Notes: generated by a model not told the origin, from the letters alone. A stretch of DNA of 64,000 nucleotides from Nodosilinea sp. FACHB-141 (GCF_014696135.1 NZ_JACJPP010000022.1:234388-298387), one strand, 5' to 3'; counted from the stretch's first letter, positions 16,299 to 26,025 are shown. Made by a program: numbers and translations.

Positions 16299-17999
16299 TT
16301 AATCGGTGAACTCTCGGCTGGCAGAAGTCGCTGACGGTTCTGGTAGTAAAGCAGGCAAAATCAGGCTCTGCGCCAGGGGCATTTGCCCATAGGTAAACCC
16401 ATGGGGCACCTGGTCGAGGTAGGGGCGCAGCTGCTCTAGAGCGTAGGGGCTGCCATAGATCACGACCCCACGCAGTAGTTGGGCCGATCGCAGAGTCTCT
16501 AGCCAGGTGGTCGCCAGCTGTAGGAGTTGTGCGGAGCCACGAAAGGGGTTGCCCCGCACAAAAATCTGCACCAGGCTGGGTCGCAGCTCCAACTCAGCTA
16601 AGGATTTTTCCTCGCTTTGCGGCCAATGTTGGCAACCCTGGGTATCGACTAGCTTGAGATGGTAGTGGTGGCGCTGGGGCCAGGTGAGGGCCGCCGCCGT
16701 GCGCTCTAAAAATCGGCAGCCGATCGCATCATCGACAATCACAATATTGTGACCGGGGTCGGCGGCAGTGCAAGGGGCGATCTGACCTCGTACCGTCATT
16801 GATGCGACAAGTATGTCGGCGGCGAGCTGACGGGTCGCGGGTTGGGCCACGGCTGCCAAATTCACCGGTGGCGGCGGCAGGTGCTCCCAGGCGTGGCCAG
16901 CCCCGTCGGGCAGCAGGGCAGGGGCCGCCTTTTGCTTAGCTCGCCAGAGGCGTTCCACGCTGGCCGTGATGCGCGCTGGGTCGATGCGCCCCAGATTCAC
17001 GGCTTCTACTACCGCAGCAATTACTCCTTCAGGATCGCCGGGCATGAGCAGTACGTCGGCGCCGGCTTCTACCGCCAGCACCGCCGCTTCGTAGGGGCCA
17101 TAGGTGTTGGCGATCGCCCCCATAATCAGAGCATCGGTCACAATTAGCCCGTCGAAGCCCAGCTCCTGGCGCAGCAGCCTGGTGAGGGTAGCGGGCGAAA
17201 GGGTGGCGGGCAGGCGGGCATCCAGCGCCGGAATTTGGAGATGAGCCGTCATGATGCTGTCTACCCCAGCGGCGATCGCATCTCGAAAGGGTGCCAGCTC
17301 CAAATTGCTGAGGCGATCGCGGCTATGGGGCAGCACCGGCAGATCGAGGTGGGAGTCGGTGGCGGTGTCGCCGTGACCGGGGAAATGCTTGGCGGCGGTA
17401 AGCACCGGCTGGGTCTGCGCTCCGCGAATAAAGGCCTGGGTCAGAGCGCTGACTCGCTCTAGCCCATCGCCAAAGGCCCGCACGTTAATTACGGGGTTGG
17501 CGGGATTGTTGTTGATATCCACTACCGGGGTCAGCACCCAGTTGATGCCAATCGCTAGAGCCTCGGCGGCAGTGGCGGCCCCAAATGCCTCGGCGTAGGC
17601 TAGGGCAGCGGTGGGGTTGCGATCGGCCACCGCCGACAGTGCCATCGGCGGCGGAAACCAGGTGGCACCGCTAAATCGCTGACCGACCCCCTCTTCCACA
17701 TCGGCGGCAATCAGCAGCGGAATCCTAGCTTGGGTCTGGAGCGTCTGGGTTTTAAGCCCCACTTCGGCGGCGCTGCCCCCGAGCAAAATTACTCCGCCCA
17801 CACCCAGTTCTTCGACGTAGTGGGTGAGGGTGGCGCTGTCGGCTTCCCAATCGGGGTAGCGAATTTCGTGGTCAAACAGGTGACCCGAGGCGCGCACCAC
17901 CACCATTTGAGCCACTTGTTTGACTAGAGATAAACTTTCAGGGGCGGGCAACCGGGCCGAGGTGTCAGAGGGCCAGTCGTTGACTGTTGCCCAGTTCAC
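16299..17999 (-). CDS. Glycoside hydrolase family 3 protein (beta-N-acetylhexosaminidase, NagZ-like)
   Basis: Predicted to cleave N-acetylglucosamine residues, probably in peptidoglycan recycling. The GH3 N-terminal barrel carries [20 protein letters not shown] with the His-Asp acid/base pair typical of NagZ, and [12 protein letters not shown] with the nucleophile Asp. A C-terminal domain of about 200 residues, absent from short NagZ, follows after LLPDGAG; it includes [20 protein letters not shown] and [15 protein letters not shown]. The start is a GTG whose bases overlap the rbfA stop (GTGA), so translation is coupled to rbfA. No signal peptide, hence cytoplasmic. Confidence 0.87.
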   Translation of the reverse strand: MNWATVNDWPSDTSARLPAPESLSLVKQVAQMVVVRASGHLFDHEIRYPDWEADSATLTHYVEELGVGGVILLGGSAAEVGLKTQTLQTQARIPLLIAADVEEGVGQRFSGATWFPPPMALSAVADRNPTAALAYAEAFGAATAAEALAIGINWVLTPVVDINNNPANPVINVRAFGDGLERVSALTQAFIRGAQTQPVLTAAKHFPGHGDTATDSHLDLPVLPHSRDRLSNLELAPFRDAIAAGVDSIMTAHLQIPALDARLPATLSPATLTRLLRQELGFDGLIVTDALIMGAIANTYGPYEAAVLAVEAGADVLLMPGDPEGVIAAVVEAVNLGRIDPARITASVERLWRAKQKAAPALLPDGAGHAWEHLPPPPVNLAAVAQPATRQLAADILVASMTVRGQIAPCTAADPGHNIVIVDDAIGCRFLERTAAALTWPQRHHYHLKLVDTQGCQHWPQSEEKSLAELELRPSLVQIFVRGNPFRGSAQLLQLATTWLETLRSAQLLRGVVIYGSPYALEQLRPYLDQVPHGFTYGQMPLAQSLILPALLPEPSATSASREFTD

Positions 18000-18448
18000 T
18001 CTTCCTCATCCCCCAAGGTGGATTCATCGCGGGTAGCGGCCTCGGAGCTGCCCGCGTCATCCTCAAAAAACTCGTCGGTCAGCCCCTTTGCGGCCCGTTC
18101 TTGGCTGAGCTGGTTGATTAAGTTCAGCACATTGGTGCCGCGCTCCATGCCCACGTCTTCTTTGAAGATAATTTCGGGGGTGCGTCGCAGTCGTAGCCGC
18201 TGGCCCAATTCGCTGCGCACAAAACCGGTGGCGGCGTGGAGGCCCTCCATAGTTTCGGCTTTGGCCTCGGGGGTGCCATAGATGCTGACGAACACCTTGG
18301 CGTGTTGCAGGTCGCCCGACACATCGACATCGGTAACGCTGACCATGCCAGCCCCCACACGGTCATCTTTGATGTCGAGCATCATCATCTGGCTAATTTC
18401 TCGTTTGATTAGAGAAGCTACCCGCTCAACGCGACGATTATTTGGCAT
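17996..18448 (-). CDS. rbfA: Ribosome-binding factor A
   Basis: Assists 16S rRNA maturation in the small subunit, important in the cold. KH-like fold: [20 protein letters not shown] at the N-terminus, [20 protein letters not shown], then [18 protein letters not shown]. The 150 aa include an acidic C-terminal tail (about 35 residues, [17 protein letters not shown]...) that is longer than in E. coli. Followed by the GH3 gene through a 4-nt overlap and preceded by the DUF751 gene with 24 nt between them, so all three may be one transcript. Confidence 0.94.
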   Translation of the reverse strand: MPNNRRVERVASLIKREISQMMMLDIKDDRVGAGMVSVTDVDVSGDLQHAKVFVSIYGTPEAKAETMEGLHAATGFVRSELGQRLRLRRTPEIIFKEDVGMERGTNVLNLINQLSQERAAKGLTDEFFEDDAGSSEAATRDESTLGDEEE

Positions 18449-18472
18449 CGATCTGTACTCCTGGTAAAGGCA

Positions 18473-18670
18473 TTAACCTAGGCCCAGCATTGCCCGAAGG
18501 GTAAAGGTGAGAAACAAGAAGCCAGCCACTACGGCACCAATCAGCGCGATCGCCGTAGGGGGTTGCTTTAGCAGCGGCACTAGGGGCTGGGCGGCATTAA
18601 AAAATACGCCTAGGGTAAAGGAAATAAAGTAGCGCGGATAGCGAGAGATGTTGTCAAAAAAATCTTTCAT
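18473..18670 (-). CDS. DUF751 (Ycf33-like) small membrane protein
   Basis: 65-aa protein of the DUF751 family found in cyanobacteria and plastids (Ycf33). MKDFFDNISRYPRYFISFTL begins with the typical Arg-Tyr-Pro-Arg-Tyr-Phe text and continues into two membrane helices (about residues 15-31 and 40-62). Function unknown. It lies 24 nt upstream of rbfA on the same strand. Confidence 0.8.
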   Translation of the reverse strand: MKDFFDNISRYPRYFISFTLGVFFNAAQPLVPLLKQPPTAIALIGAVVAGFLFLTFTLRAMLGLG

Positions 18671-18838
18671 AGCGGCAGAGTAGGGGCTTTAGGGGCCAAT
18701 GCGCGCAAAGCCCTGCGCACTGACTCTGAATTTAACTCGTTTTACATCCTAACCCACGACAAAAGAGTGTTGCTCCGGCTGAGCTTTGCTATAGTTGGGG
18801 CATTCTTTAAACAAGTACATTTGATCTCAGGCAGTTCT

Positions 18839-19681
18839 GTGACAGTTGCCCTCTCTGCACCTCCGACCTTACACCCGCGTCCTTTTCTCAAATGGGCTGG
18901 CGGCAAAGGTCGTTTGCTCAGTCAGTACGAGCCGTTTTTGCCCACGGCCATTGACACCTATTACGAGCCGTTTTTGGGTGGTGGGGCAATGTTTTTTCAC
19001 CTAGTGGGGCGGGCGAGGCGGGCGGTGCTGTGGGATATCAACCCCGAGCTGGTCAACGTTTACTGCTGCGTGCGCGACCGGGTCGAAACGCTGATTCGGC
19101 ATCTGTGGGATCACCAACGCCGCCACAACCCGGACTACTACTACCAGGTGCGCCAGCGGCAAAATTTGCGATCGCCCGTAGAGCGCGCCGCCCGCCTGAT
19201 CTACCTCAACAAAACCTGCTACAACGGCCTCTACCGCGAAAATTCCCAGGGGCATTTCAACGTGCCGGTGGGAAACTACAAAAACCCCACCATCTGCGAT
19301 CCATCGCTACTGCGGGCGGCCTCGGCAGCGCTGCAAACCGCCGAGATTAAGACGTTTTCGTTCGAAAAGCTGATGGAGCGATCGCTCTCTCCTGGCGACT
19401 TTGTCTACTTTGACCCGCCCTACCATCCTCTTAATTCCACCAGCAGCTTCACGGGCTACAGTCGCTACGGCTTTACCGGAGCCGACCAAGAGCGCTTGGC
19501 GACGGTGTTTCGCACCTTAGCGAGTCAGGGGCAACGGGTGATGCTGTCGAACTCCGACTGCGAGTTTATCCGCGAGCTTTACCAGGGGTTGACGATGCAC
19601 CCGATTCTGGCGGCGCGGGCGATTAACTCCCGGGCCGGGCGTCGAGGCAAAATTGGCGAGCTTTTGATTACGCCCTTTTGA
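18839..19681 (+). CDS. DNA adenine methyltransferase, Dam/DmtA type
   Basis: N6-adenine methyltransferase of the alpha class. PFLKWAGGKGRLLSQYEPFL is the SAM-binding motif I region, YYEPFLGGGAMFFHLVG follows, and FVYFDPPYHPLN contains the catalytic DPPY. The frame opens at 18767 but GTG at 18839 brings the start close to the conserved region (280 aa). No restriction endonuclease gene is adjacent, so it is probably an orphan housekeeping methylase; cyanobacterial homologues of this type methylate GATC, and the same target is inferred here. Confidence 0.88.
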   Translation: MTVALSAPPTLHPRPFLKWAGGKGRLLSQYEPFLPTAIDTYYEPFLGGGAMFFHLVGRARRAVLWDINPELVNVYCCVRDRVETLIRHLWDHQRRHNPDYYYQVRQRQNLRSPVERAARLIYLNKTCYNGLYRENSQGHFNVPVGNYKNPTICDPSLLRAASAALQTAEIKTFSFEKLMERSLSPGDFVYFDPPYHPLNSTSSFTGYSRYGFTGADQERLATVFRTLASQGQRVMLSNSDCEFIRELYQGLTMHPILAARAINSRAGRRGKIGELLITPF

Positions 19682-19763
19682 CCTTGCTTAGGACGGATGC
19701 AGTGTTTCTATAGAATCAGCTATCAAATTGATATAACGCTACGCGATCCAGAGGCGACCTTTT

Positions 19764-20492
19764 GTGACGACTCCATCCCCCAGCGGCAATTCGAATGACC
19801 AGGCCCGCGACACCTTTCAGGCCGTAACCCAGGTGATGCAGGCCGTCGTTACTGTGCTGGATGACATAACTGCCAATACGGGCAATGCTCTGTTGTCGAG
19901 GCTTCAGCCTTTTTTAGAGCCGGTGACGACCACCGTAGGCAGCGTGGTCGGCCCGATTGTCGGTTTGCCCTTCATTCAGTACGCCACGGCGATACCCGGC
20001 ATGAGAGTGCTGCTAGCGGCACTGGGTCAGGTGAATGTGGTAGAGGTGCGATCGCAGGTGGACGAACTCCGTCAGCAGTACTCTCAAGAGAGCAAACGCA
20101 CCCTGGCCCAGCGGGTGATGGCCGAAACTGCCCTCAAAGCCGCTAGCGTCGGCTTGGCTACCAACTTTGTGCCCCCTGTGGCTTTTGCCCTCACCCTGGT
20201 TGATATTGGTGCGGTCGCAGCCCTGCAAGCCAACATGATCTACCGCATCGCCACCATATACGGCTATTCGCCCACCGACAACGATCGCCGTGGCGAAGTG
20301 CTAGCGATCTGGCTGCTGTCATCGACCACCGGTGGCATGGTCAAATCGGGGCTGAGCGTTGTGGAACTGATTCCGGGTCTGGGTGCTGTGCTGGGTATTG
20401 CCACCGACGCATCGCTGATTTACAGTGTTGGCTACTTTGCCTGCCGCTATTACGAAACCAAGCGATCGGCTCCCACAGAGATCTTGGTGTAA
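19764..20492 (+). CDS. EcsC-like hypothetical protein
   Basis: 242-aa protein starting at GTG 19764 (MTTPSPSGNSNDQARDTFQA). The middle and C-terminus carry glycine/alanine-rich amphipathic helices (VGSVVGPIVGLPFIQYATAI, LALTLVDIGAVAALQANMIY and a terminal VELIPGLGAVLGIATDASLI). The text QANMIYRIATIYGYSPTDND resembles the EcsC/DUF697 helical families, which are membrane associated. Role unknown. The gene ends in the palindromic repeat copy at 20497. Confidence 0.55.
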   Translation: MTTPSPSGNSNDQARDTFQAVTQVMQAVVTVLDDITANTGNALLSRLQPFLEPVTTTVGSVVGPIVGLPFIQYATAIPGMRVLLAALGQVNVVEVRSQVDELRQQYSQESKRTLAQRVMAETALKAASVGLATNFVPPVAFALTLVDIGAVAALQANMIYRIATIYGYSPTDNDRRGEVLAIWLLSSTTGGMVKSGLSVVELIPGLGAVLGIATDASLIYSVGYFACRYYETKRSAPTEILV

Positions 20493-20496
20493 GTCA

Positions 20497-20542
20497 GGGT
20501 TCAAGGTGTAGGACTGCACCTCAGGCCTTAAACCTTGAACCC
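20497..20542. repeat. Interspersed palindromic repeat, copy 2
   Basis: GGGTTCAAGGT (20497-20507) pairs with ACCTTGAACCC (20532-20542). A shorter inner GTGTAG/CTGCAC pairing is possible. It lies between two convergent genes and shares its core with copies at 3417 and 36038. Confidence 0.65.
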
Positions 20543-20560
20543 AAAACCTTTCCCCGTCCC

Positions 20561-21037
20561 TTAAGCCAACAGCTCAAACAACCCATCATCAATTTCATAG
20601 CCCAGCATTTGGGTCATAAATTTCAGCCGAGTGTACTGGGTAATGCCCTGTCCTTTGAGCCAGGCAGCGATGACAAAAATTTTGGCCATCATAAAAATTT
20701 CTAGCCCCTCCGGGTTGTAGCGAATGCCCTCGGTAGGGCTGAACTGATGGGCCACCAGCATCGCAGCATAACGCCCTAGCTCGCCTGCCTCCCAATCCAA
20801 AACCAGGGGCAACCAAGGGTAATGGGTATCCAGACGAATAAACCACAGCCTAACTTCCGGCAGCTCTGACAGCTCGCGGGGGTCGCTGGGGTCACGGCTG
20901 ATATCGACGACGAACCGCAGTCCAAGCTCGCTGTCGAGCACCTTGCCCGCTGCCAGCAGCGGCTCGATCACCTCTTGGGCCGGGGTTAGGTCGAGGGTTT
21001 GCAGGTGAGATTTGTGCAGGGTGATGGTTTGAGCCAT
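20561..21037 (-). CDS. crr6: CRR6-type NDH-1 maturation factor (NdhI assembly)
   Basis: Homologue of plant CRR6 / cyanobacterial Slr1097, needed to mature NdhI during NDH-1 hydrophilic arm assembly. The family text DISRDPSDPRELSELPEVRL, WFIRLDTHYPWLPLVLDW and AMLVAHQFSPTEGIRYNPEG occurs in order, with the C-terminal LEIFMMAKIFVIAAWLKGQG. The frame starts at 21115, but the ATG at 21037 (MAQTITLHKS) matches the expected N-terminus and gives 158 aa. Soluble, cytoplasmic. No ndh genes lie nearby. Confidence 0.82.
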   Translation of the reverse strand: MAQTITLHKSHLQTLDLTPAQEVIEPLLAAGKVLDSELGLRFVVDISRDPSDPRELSELPEVRLWFIRLDTHYPWLPLVLDWEAGELGRYAAMLVAHQFSPTEGIRYNPEGLEIFMMAKIFVIAAWLKGQGITQYTRLKFMTQMLGYEIDDGLFELLA

Positions 21038-21594
21038 GGGGCAGCCAGATCGCAATGACAGAAGTACTGCCCATTGTCGCAGAGGGTGGTCCGCTCTGCC
21101 CTGAGTCTGCCTCACTGTACAGGACTATATCTGAGCGGACGTTTTGAAAGAATGGCCGTGGAACATAAAGGCCGCAATCGTTGACCGATGCCGAAGCTTA
21201 CGGCACCATGGCTCGGGCGGTTAAATCTTAAGTAGTGCCTGCCGCCGATCGCATTCCAGCTACCTTCAGGACTTATGGTTTTAGCCGCCGGAGAGCGCCT
21301 TTGTAAACTACGCGGCATCCATGTCATCAGGACATGACAATGGGTGGTGGGCTAGTAAATTTACTATTCGTGGCAAAGACTTGTTGGCGATTTTATACCG
21401 CTAGAAAAACGGGCTTGGAAGGGCTCGGGCAGACAGATTTGAACGGCTAATTGGATGGGTTGGCGAGCGGCTTTGTAACCAGAGTCACACAGTCGTCTTG
21501 GGAGAACCACGAATCTCTGTCCGGAAACTTCACGCTTCATGAAAACTTGATGCCGCTACATTAGAACTTAACCGCTGGTCATCTACCCAGAGTC
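21038..21594. other. Gene-free intergenic region upstream of the sigma-like gene
   Basis: About 560 bases without a supported gene. It holds a 14-bp perfect palindrome TAGTAAATTTACTA (21353-21366) and a small hairpin CATGTC/GACATG (21320-21336). These may be regulatory sites for the sigma-like gene at 21595. No tRNA-like fold was seen. Confidence 0.4.
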
Positions 21595-22224
21595 ATGCCG
21601 TCTCACCCTCCGTCAGAAACGCAGCAGTTCAACCATGATGTACAGCTTCTGCTCAAACCCAACAACCCCCATGCTCGATCGCTACTAGCCTTTATCAAGC
21701 GCACCATTCAGCAGTTTGGGCTGCAAGCTCACATCACCGAAATCGACATTTTCGTCGAAGCTTATCTGCGCGGCGTTCGATACACTCAGCAAAACCAGGA
21801 GCACATTCGCCAGCCCAAGGCGTGGATGCGGCGCACGGCCTACAACATCATTCGCGAGTGCAAGCGCGATCGCCAGCGTTACCTAGCGGTGGCGTTCGAT
21901 GAACTGATGGAGCAAGAGGCTGCTGGCGGCGGTCCGACGGCGGTTAATGACGAGATGATTACCCACGCTATTGCCTCGGTGCTGCAAGCCCTTGCTGCTC
22001 TGTCGCCAGGCGATCGCAACCTGATTCAGTGGAAGGTGGTGGAAGGCTTAACCTGGCCTCAGGTGCAGACCAAGCTGGTGGAAGCAGGCGAGGAGTGGAT
22101 ATCCCTAGCGACCCTGCGCAAGCGCGGGCAGCGTGCCCTAGAACGGTTGCGCACCGCGTACCACATTTGCGATGGTGACTCTGGTAACGACGACTCACCC
22201 AATCCTCCCAATTTGATGCCGTAA
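21595..22224 (+). CDS. ECF-like RNA polymerase sigma factor
   Basis: 209-aa protein with a sigma-70 region 2-like helix set (EIDIFVEAYLRGVRYTQQNQ ... IRQPKAWMRRTAYNIIRECK) and a region 4-like helix-turn-helix (ALAALSPGDRNLIQWKVVEG ... SLATLRKRGQRALERLRTAY). WMRRTAYNIIREC corresponds to the -10 recognition helix. The region 4 text differs from classic ECFs by an insertion (EAGEEWIS), as in the cyanobacterial group that lacks a neighbouring anti-sigma. No anti-sigma gene is adjacent. Target promoters are unknown. Confidence 0.72.
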   Translation: MPSHPPSETQQFNHDVQLLLKPNNPHARSLLAFIKRTIQQFGLQAHITEIDIFVEAYLRGVRYTQQNQEHIRQPKAWMRRTAYNIIRECKRDRQRYLAVAFDELMEQEAAGGGPTAVNDEMITHAIASVLQALAALSPGDRNLIQWKVVEGLTWPQVQTKLVEAGEEWISLATLRKRGQRALERLRTAYHICDGDSGNDDSPNPPNLMP

Positions 22225-22470
22225 TGTGCAGCGAGCGAATAAAGTACCTCTAAGCAGGGGCCAATATCGGTCGAATGGCTGAAACGTTGGCTGGGAATAG
22301 TCCGTCAAAGAAATCTGCTGGGAAATACTAAATTTGAACTGGAGAGTAGACTTACTGAAGCTCTCATCATGGATCCTCTACAGGTGTGACAATAAACCAC
22401 CGTCTAAGTTTGGCTGTTGGGGTGCACAGCAAGGCATCGCCGTCTAAACTTGGTGAAACGTTGAATTTGC

Positions 22471-23394
22471 ATGGCCAATATCGCTAGCCCTTCCGACGCC
22501 CTATTCACTGCTCAGCCTGGGAACCTGACCCAGCCTGGAACCGCTGCCCCAGCGCAAGCATTTAGGCTGACCTTTTGGGGAGTGCGCGGCAATATTCCTG
22601 CACCGGGGGCCGACACGGTGCGCTACGGCGGCAACACATCCTGTGTTGAAGTGCAGGTGGGTGGCCAACAGCTGATTTTTGACGGTGGCACCGGCCTGCG
22701 GATGCTGGGCCGCCACCTCATGGCCCAGGAGCAGCCTGTGGCCGCCCACCTCTTCTTCACCCACACCCACTGGGATCGCATTCAGGGGTTTCCTTTCTTT
22801 GCCCCAGCTTTTGCCCCGGCGACTCAGCTTGATATCTACGGTGCCCAGGCCTTCAATGGGGCTTCCATTAAGCAGAGCCTCATGGATCAAATGTTGCGGC
22901 CCAACTTTTTTAAGCCGTTGCAAACTATGGCCGCCGCCATGACCTTTCACAACATTGCAGCGGGAGATGCGATCGCCCTGGGCGATGTCTTGGTAGAACC
23001 CTGGAGCCTGAACCGTCACACCAGCGCCTTGGGCTACCGGGTTAGCTGGGGCGATCGCGTGCTGGCCTATGCCACCGACACCGACCCTACCCAAACCAGC
23101 GTTGACCCCAACCTGCTGATGTTAGCCAGCGGAGCCGACGTCCTAATCTTTGATGGCACCTACGCCGACGCGGCCTACTCAGACCCCAACGGAGCTGGCT
23201 TGGTGCCCTGGCACCTGGGCATCGAGGTGGCCCAGGCGAGCCAGGTCAAGCACCTGGTGCTGTTTCACCACAACCCCTGTCACACCGACGATCAGCTCGA
23301 TCAGCTGGAGCGTCAGGTACAGGCCAGTTTTGCCCAGGCTAGCCTGGCTCGCGAGGGCATGACCCTAGACTTAATTTCTGAATCGGTTGAGTAG
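22471..23394 (+). CDS. MBL-fold metallo-hydrolase
   Basis: 307-aa metallo-beta-lactamase-fold hydrolase. The N-terminal half includes RLTFWGVRGNIPAPGADTVR and YGGNTSCVEVQVGGQQLIFD, typical of the group often called MBL fold phosphodiesterase/RNase Z-like. The metal motif reads HTHWDRIQG where the canonical form is HxHxDH, so one metal-ligand His is Arg. Later ligands (LIFDGTYAD and HLVLFHHNP) are retained. Such Arg variants occur in related cyanobacterial proteins to my knowledge, so it may be active with altered metal binding. Start ATG 22471. Substrate unknown. Confidence 0.78.
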   Translation: MANIASPSDALFTAQPGNLTQPGTAAPAQAFRLTFWGVRGNIPAPGADTVRYGGNTSCVEVQVGGQQLIFDGGTGLRMLGRHLMAQEQPVAAHLFFTHTHWDRIQGFPFFAPAFAPATQLDIYGAQAFNGASIKQSLMDQMLRPNFFKPLQTMAAAMTFHNIAAGDAIALGDVLVEPWSLNRHTSALGYRVSWGDRVLAYATDTDPTQTSVDPNLLMLASGADVLIFDGTYADAAYSDPNGAGLVPWHLGIEVAQASQVKHLVLFHHNPCHTDDQLDQLERQVQASFAQASLAREGMTLDLISESVE

Positions 23395-23400
23395 ACCGTC

Positions 23401-24084
23401 CTAGGATGGCTGCAACAGGTCGCCTCGCACCCAGCCGGTGGTGCCTTCGTAGTTGACTTGATACCAGATAAAGCCGTCCTCTGGGTTGCCCCCGCGATCG
23501 AGCACATCCACTACGGCGCGGCGGGGCGCTGTGCTCAGGATGGTGCTGCCCAGACGTGGGGCCGATCGCAGCCGAGCGGCTTCAGCCGACAGGACAAGCG
23601 CCGGAGTACCGGGAGCAAAGTTATTACCGCGAAAGTTGGTGGCACCTAGAGGTACCCTAACCACCGGGTTAAAGCCGGGCTCTTGGAGCACAACACTACC
23701 GTTGGCCGCAAGAATTTCTAGCTCGGTTTCGCCTACCACATTGATGCGGGCAAACCGCTGGGCCTCGCCTCCGGCTCTGTAGACCGTCTGGTCGCGGGTG
23801 CTGGTCACGAGCTGAGTGGGGGCAGCCCGCAGTTCTACCGCATCAGTGGCCTTGTTATAGAGATTCATGAATAGGCCCGTGCCGCTGCGATAGACGCGCA
23901 CCACTCTAGATTCAGTCTCGAACAGCAGCACCGTTTCGATGGTGTCCGCCTGGGCCAGCCAGATTTCTGGGATGGGTGAGTTGGTGGCTCCGGGCAGGGC
24001 TGGGGCAGCGGCCAAGGTAGGGGTAGCGCTCAGCAGCGCCAGCGAGGTCAGCGATAGGCAAACGCGTTGAAAAACCCAATTCAT
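23401..24084 (-). CDS. Secreted protein with SH3b domain and a shared beta-module
   Basis: 227-aa secreted protein. A signal peptide covers residues 1-26 (MNWVFQRVCLSLTSLALLSA...). A module at about residues 45-130 contains VVRVYRSGTGLFMNLYNKAT and DAVELRAAPTQL; a closely related module occurs in the gene at 40401. The C-terminal 65 residues form an SH3b domain (AARLRSAPRLGSTILSTAPR ... FIWYQVNYEGTTGWVRGDLL) of the type that binds cell wall. ATG at 24084 chosen over an upstream frame start at 24156. Convergent with the MBL hydrolase gene. Confidence 0.72.
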   Translation of the reverse strand: MNWVFQRVCLSLTSLALLSATPTLAAAPALPGATNSPIPEIWLAQADTIETVLLFETESRVVRVYRSGTGLFMNLYNKATDAVELRAAPTQLVTSTRDQTVYRAGGEAQRFARINVVGETELEILAANGSVVLQEPGFNPVVRVPLGATNFRGNNFAPGTPALVLSAEAARLRSAPRLGSTILSTAPRRAVVDVLDRGGNPEDGFIWYQVNYEGTTGWVRGDLLQPS

Positions 24085-24195
24085 GGAATCACCTGAAACG
24101 ATAAAACAGGGGGCTAAAGCAGCACGAAACCACTTGCAGAATCTAAGCGTAACCATACTGCAAAACGCTGGTGCTAGGCGGTATAAGGGCGATCG

Positions 24196-25296
24196 CTACC
24201 GCGGGGATGGAGCCGAAAGCGGGCTGTGCGACCCATTAGCTTGAGAAGCGTATAGGCGCAACCGCTGAGATGGCACCATGATTTGGACCCGGCTGCCCAC
24301 CTCGATCGCTCTAGTCATGGGCAGTCGAGCGTAGAGCAACTGCCCTGAGGGGGTTTGCAGACAGTACTTATATTCTCGGCCTAAAAACTGGCGATCGCGC
24401 ACCACCACCGCACCTCCGGCATCTTCTACCAAAGCCAGGTCTTCTTGACGCACCATCAGGTCACCCTGGGCGGTTTCAGCACCGGCTACCCCAAAGCAGC
24501 CCACCTCGGTTTGCCAACCCTGGGGGCTGGGTTGGGCGGGCAAAAAGTTGGCCTGGGTGACAAATTCGGCAACAAAACGCGAGGCGGGCTGCCCGTAGAC
24601 GGTCTCTGGCGTATCGATTTGCTCTAGCTGACCCCGGTGCATGACGGCAACGCGATCGGCTAGGGCCAGGGCCTCTTCCTGGTCGTGGGTGACGAAGACG
24701 CAGGAAGCCCCCACCTGTCGCAAAATGTCGCGCACCTCCTGGCGCAGGTACAGACGCACCTGCACGTCCAGGTTGCTAAAGGGCTCATCCAGCAAAATGA
24801 TGGCCGGACGCGGGGCTAGGGCACGGGCCAGAGCCACCCGCTGCTGCTGTCCGCCCGACAGCTCGTGGGGAAAGCGATGGGTTAGGGTTTCTAAACCGAC
24901 CAGGGCGATCGCCTCAGCGGTGCGCTGCCGGAGATCGGAGGTAGCTTGCCGTCCTTTACGATCGCGCCGTTGGAGGCCAAAGGCGACATTCTGCTCCACT
25001 GTTAGGTGGGGAAACAGGGCGTAATCCTGAAACACTATGCCCACATCGCGGCGCTCAGGCGGTAGCCAGGTCGTCCCGCCCACGGGCTGACTGCCCAGGT
25101 AGAGGGTGCCCCCATCAGGCTTCTCAAATCCTGCAATCAGCCGCAGCAGGGTAGTTTTACCGCAGCCCGACGGTCCTAATAAGCCTAATATCTCCCCCTG
25201 CCCCAGGCTGAGGCTGATCTGGTCTACTGCCGGAGGGGACTGGGGGCTATAGCGCTTCGTAATGGCATCAAGGCGAAGAATAGGCGGTGGGGTCAT
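24196..25296 (-). CDS. ABC transporter ATP-binding protein (Fe3+/Pot/AfuC-like)
   Basis: Cytoplasmic ATPase of an importer of the CUT1/ferric/polyamine group. Walker A GPSGCGKTTLLR, Q-loop GIVFQDYALFPHL, signature [15 protein letters not shown], Walker B IILLDEPFSNLD and switch His in FVTHDQEEALALADR are all present. A C-terminal TOBE-like domain (about residues 240-350) binds substrate or regulators. The ATG at 25296 begins MTPPPILRLDAITKRYS; the longer frame would add 40 unrelated residues. No permease or binding protein is adjacent, so the substrate is unknown; iron is the commonest for this subfamily. Confidence 0.87.
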   Translation of the reverse strand: MTPPPILRLDAITKRYSPQSPPAVDQISLSLGQGEILGLLGPSGCGKTTLLRLIAGFEKPDGGTLYLGSQPVGGTTWLPPERRDVGIVFQDYALFPHLTVEQNVAFGLQRRDRKGRQATSDLRQRTAEAIALVGLETLTHRFPHELSGGQQQRVALARALAPRPAIILLDEPFSNLDVQVRLYLRQEVRDILRQVGASCVFVTHDQEEALALADRVAVMHRGQLEQIDTPETVYGQPASRFVAEFVTQANFLPAQPSPQGWQTEVGCFGVAGAETAQGDLMVRQEDLALVEDAGGAVVVRDRQFLGREYKYCLQTPSGQLLYARLPMTRAIEVGSRVQIMVPSQRLRLYASQANGSHSPLSAPSPR

Positions 25297-25455
25297 AGCC
25301 TCGGTGATAGCGCAGCGATCGCAGGCCGCGATCAGCACAGGGATGATTGAAAATAACTCTGGGTTTAATATACTGCCCGATGGGCGATCGCCCGGTTCAT
25401 TGCGGCACGGCCCCACGTATAACGCTATCCCACCGCAAGCAGCGCCAGCGATCGC

Positions 25456-26025
25456 CTAGCCCATTTGCAACGCTGTGGTAATCGTCCAACCGTCGACCAG
25501 CAGCAGCAGCAGGGTAAACCCTAGCAAAATAAAGTACATCCAGGGTTGAGCCAAGGGTCTAATATCCTGAGTGTCGAGATCAGTGTAGGTCTCAACAAGG
25601 CCTAGCAGGCGGGCAAAACCCGACACCCGCATCGGCAACAGGTAGGCCTGCTGATCAGCTCCAACAAAGTAATACACAATGCCGCCTTGCCCGGTCGAAC
25701 GTGGCCTCAACGCCTGGGCTTCGCGCCACGGTAGCTGCCACCCGCCGCGGAACAGCCAGCGTATCCACACCGGGTAAGCCACGCGAATGCCGTCGCTATC
25801 CACCTCAACCCGCTGACCCAGCGCGCCGTAAATTCCCAGGCCGCCCAGCCCAATGCCGACAGCCAGCAGCATGGGCGAAACCGCCGCGTCGGTGGCATCA
25901 GCCAAAAACGGTAAAGGCCCCATTAGCGACAGGTAGAGCAGCAGCAGCGTCAGGCGAATCAGCGGCGAAATATGAAAGACCTGGGTCTCTGTGGGGGTAG
26001 CAGCCGAAGGCGAGTACTCAACCAT
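25456..26025 (-). CDS. Hypothetical membrane protein with PH-like central domain
   Basis: 189 aa with two N-terminal membrane segments (about 21-44 and 50-67), a central beta-rich domain (RVEVDSDGIRVAYPVWIRWL ... QGGIVYYFVGADQQAYLLPM) and a C-terminal membrane segment (about 163-183). The arrangement TM-TM-beta-TM resembles bacterial PH-domain membrane proteins. No function recognised. It is the gene after DUF4079 in the same direction. Confidence 0.6.
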   Translation of the reverse strand: MVEYSPSAATPTETQVFHISPLIRLTLLLLYLSLMGPLPFLADATDAAVSPMLLAVGIGLGGLGIYGALGQRVEVDSDGIRVAYPVWIRWLFRGGWQLPWREAQALRPRSTGQGGIVYYFVGADQQAYLLPMRVSGFARLLGLVETYTDLDTQDIRPLAQPWMYFILLGFTLLLLLVDGWTITTALQMG

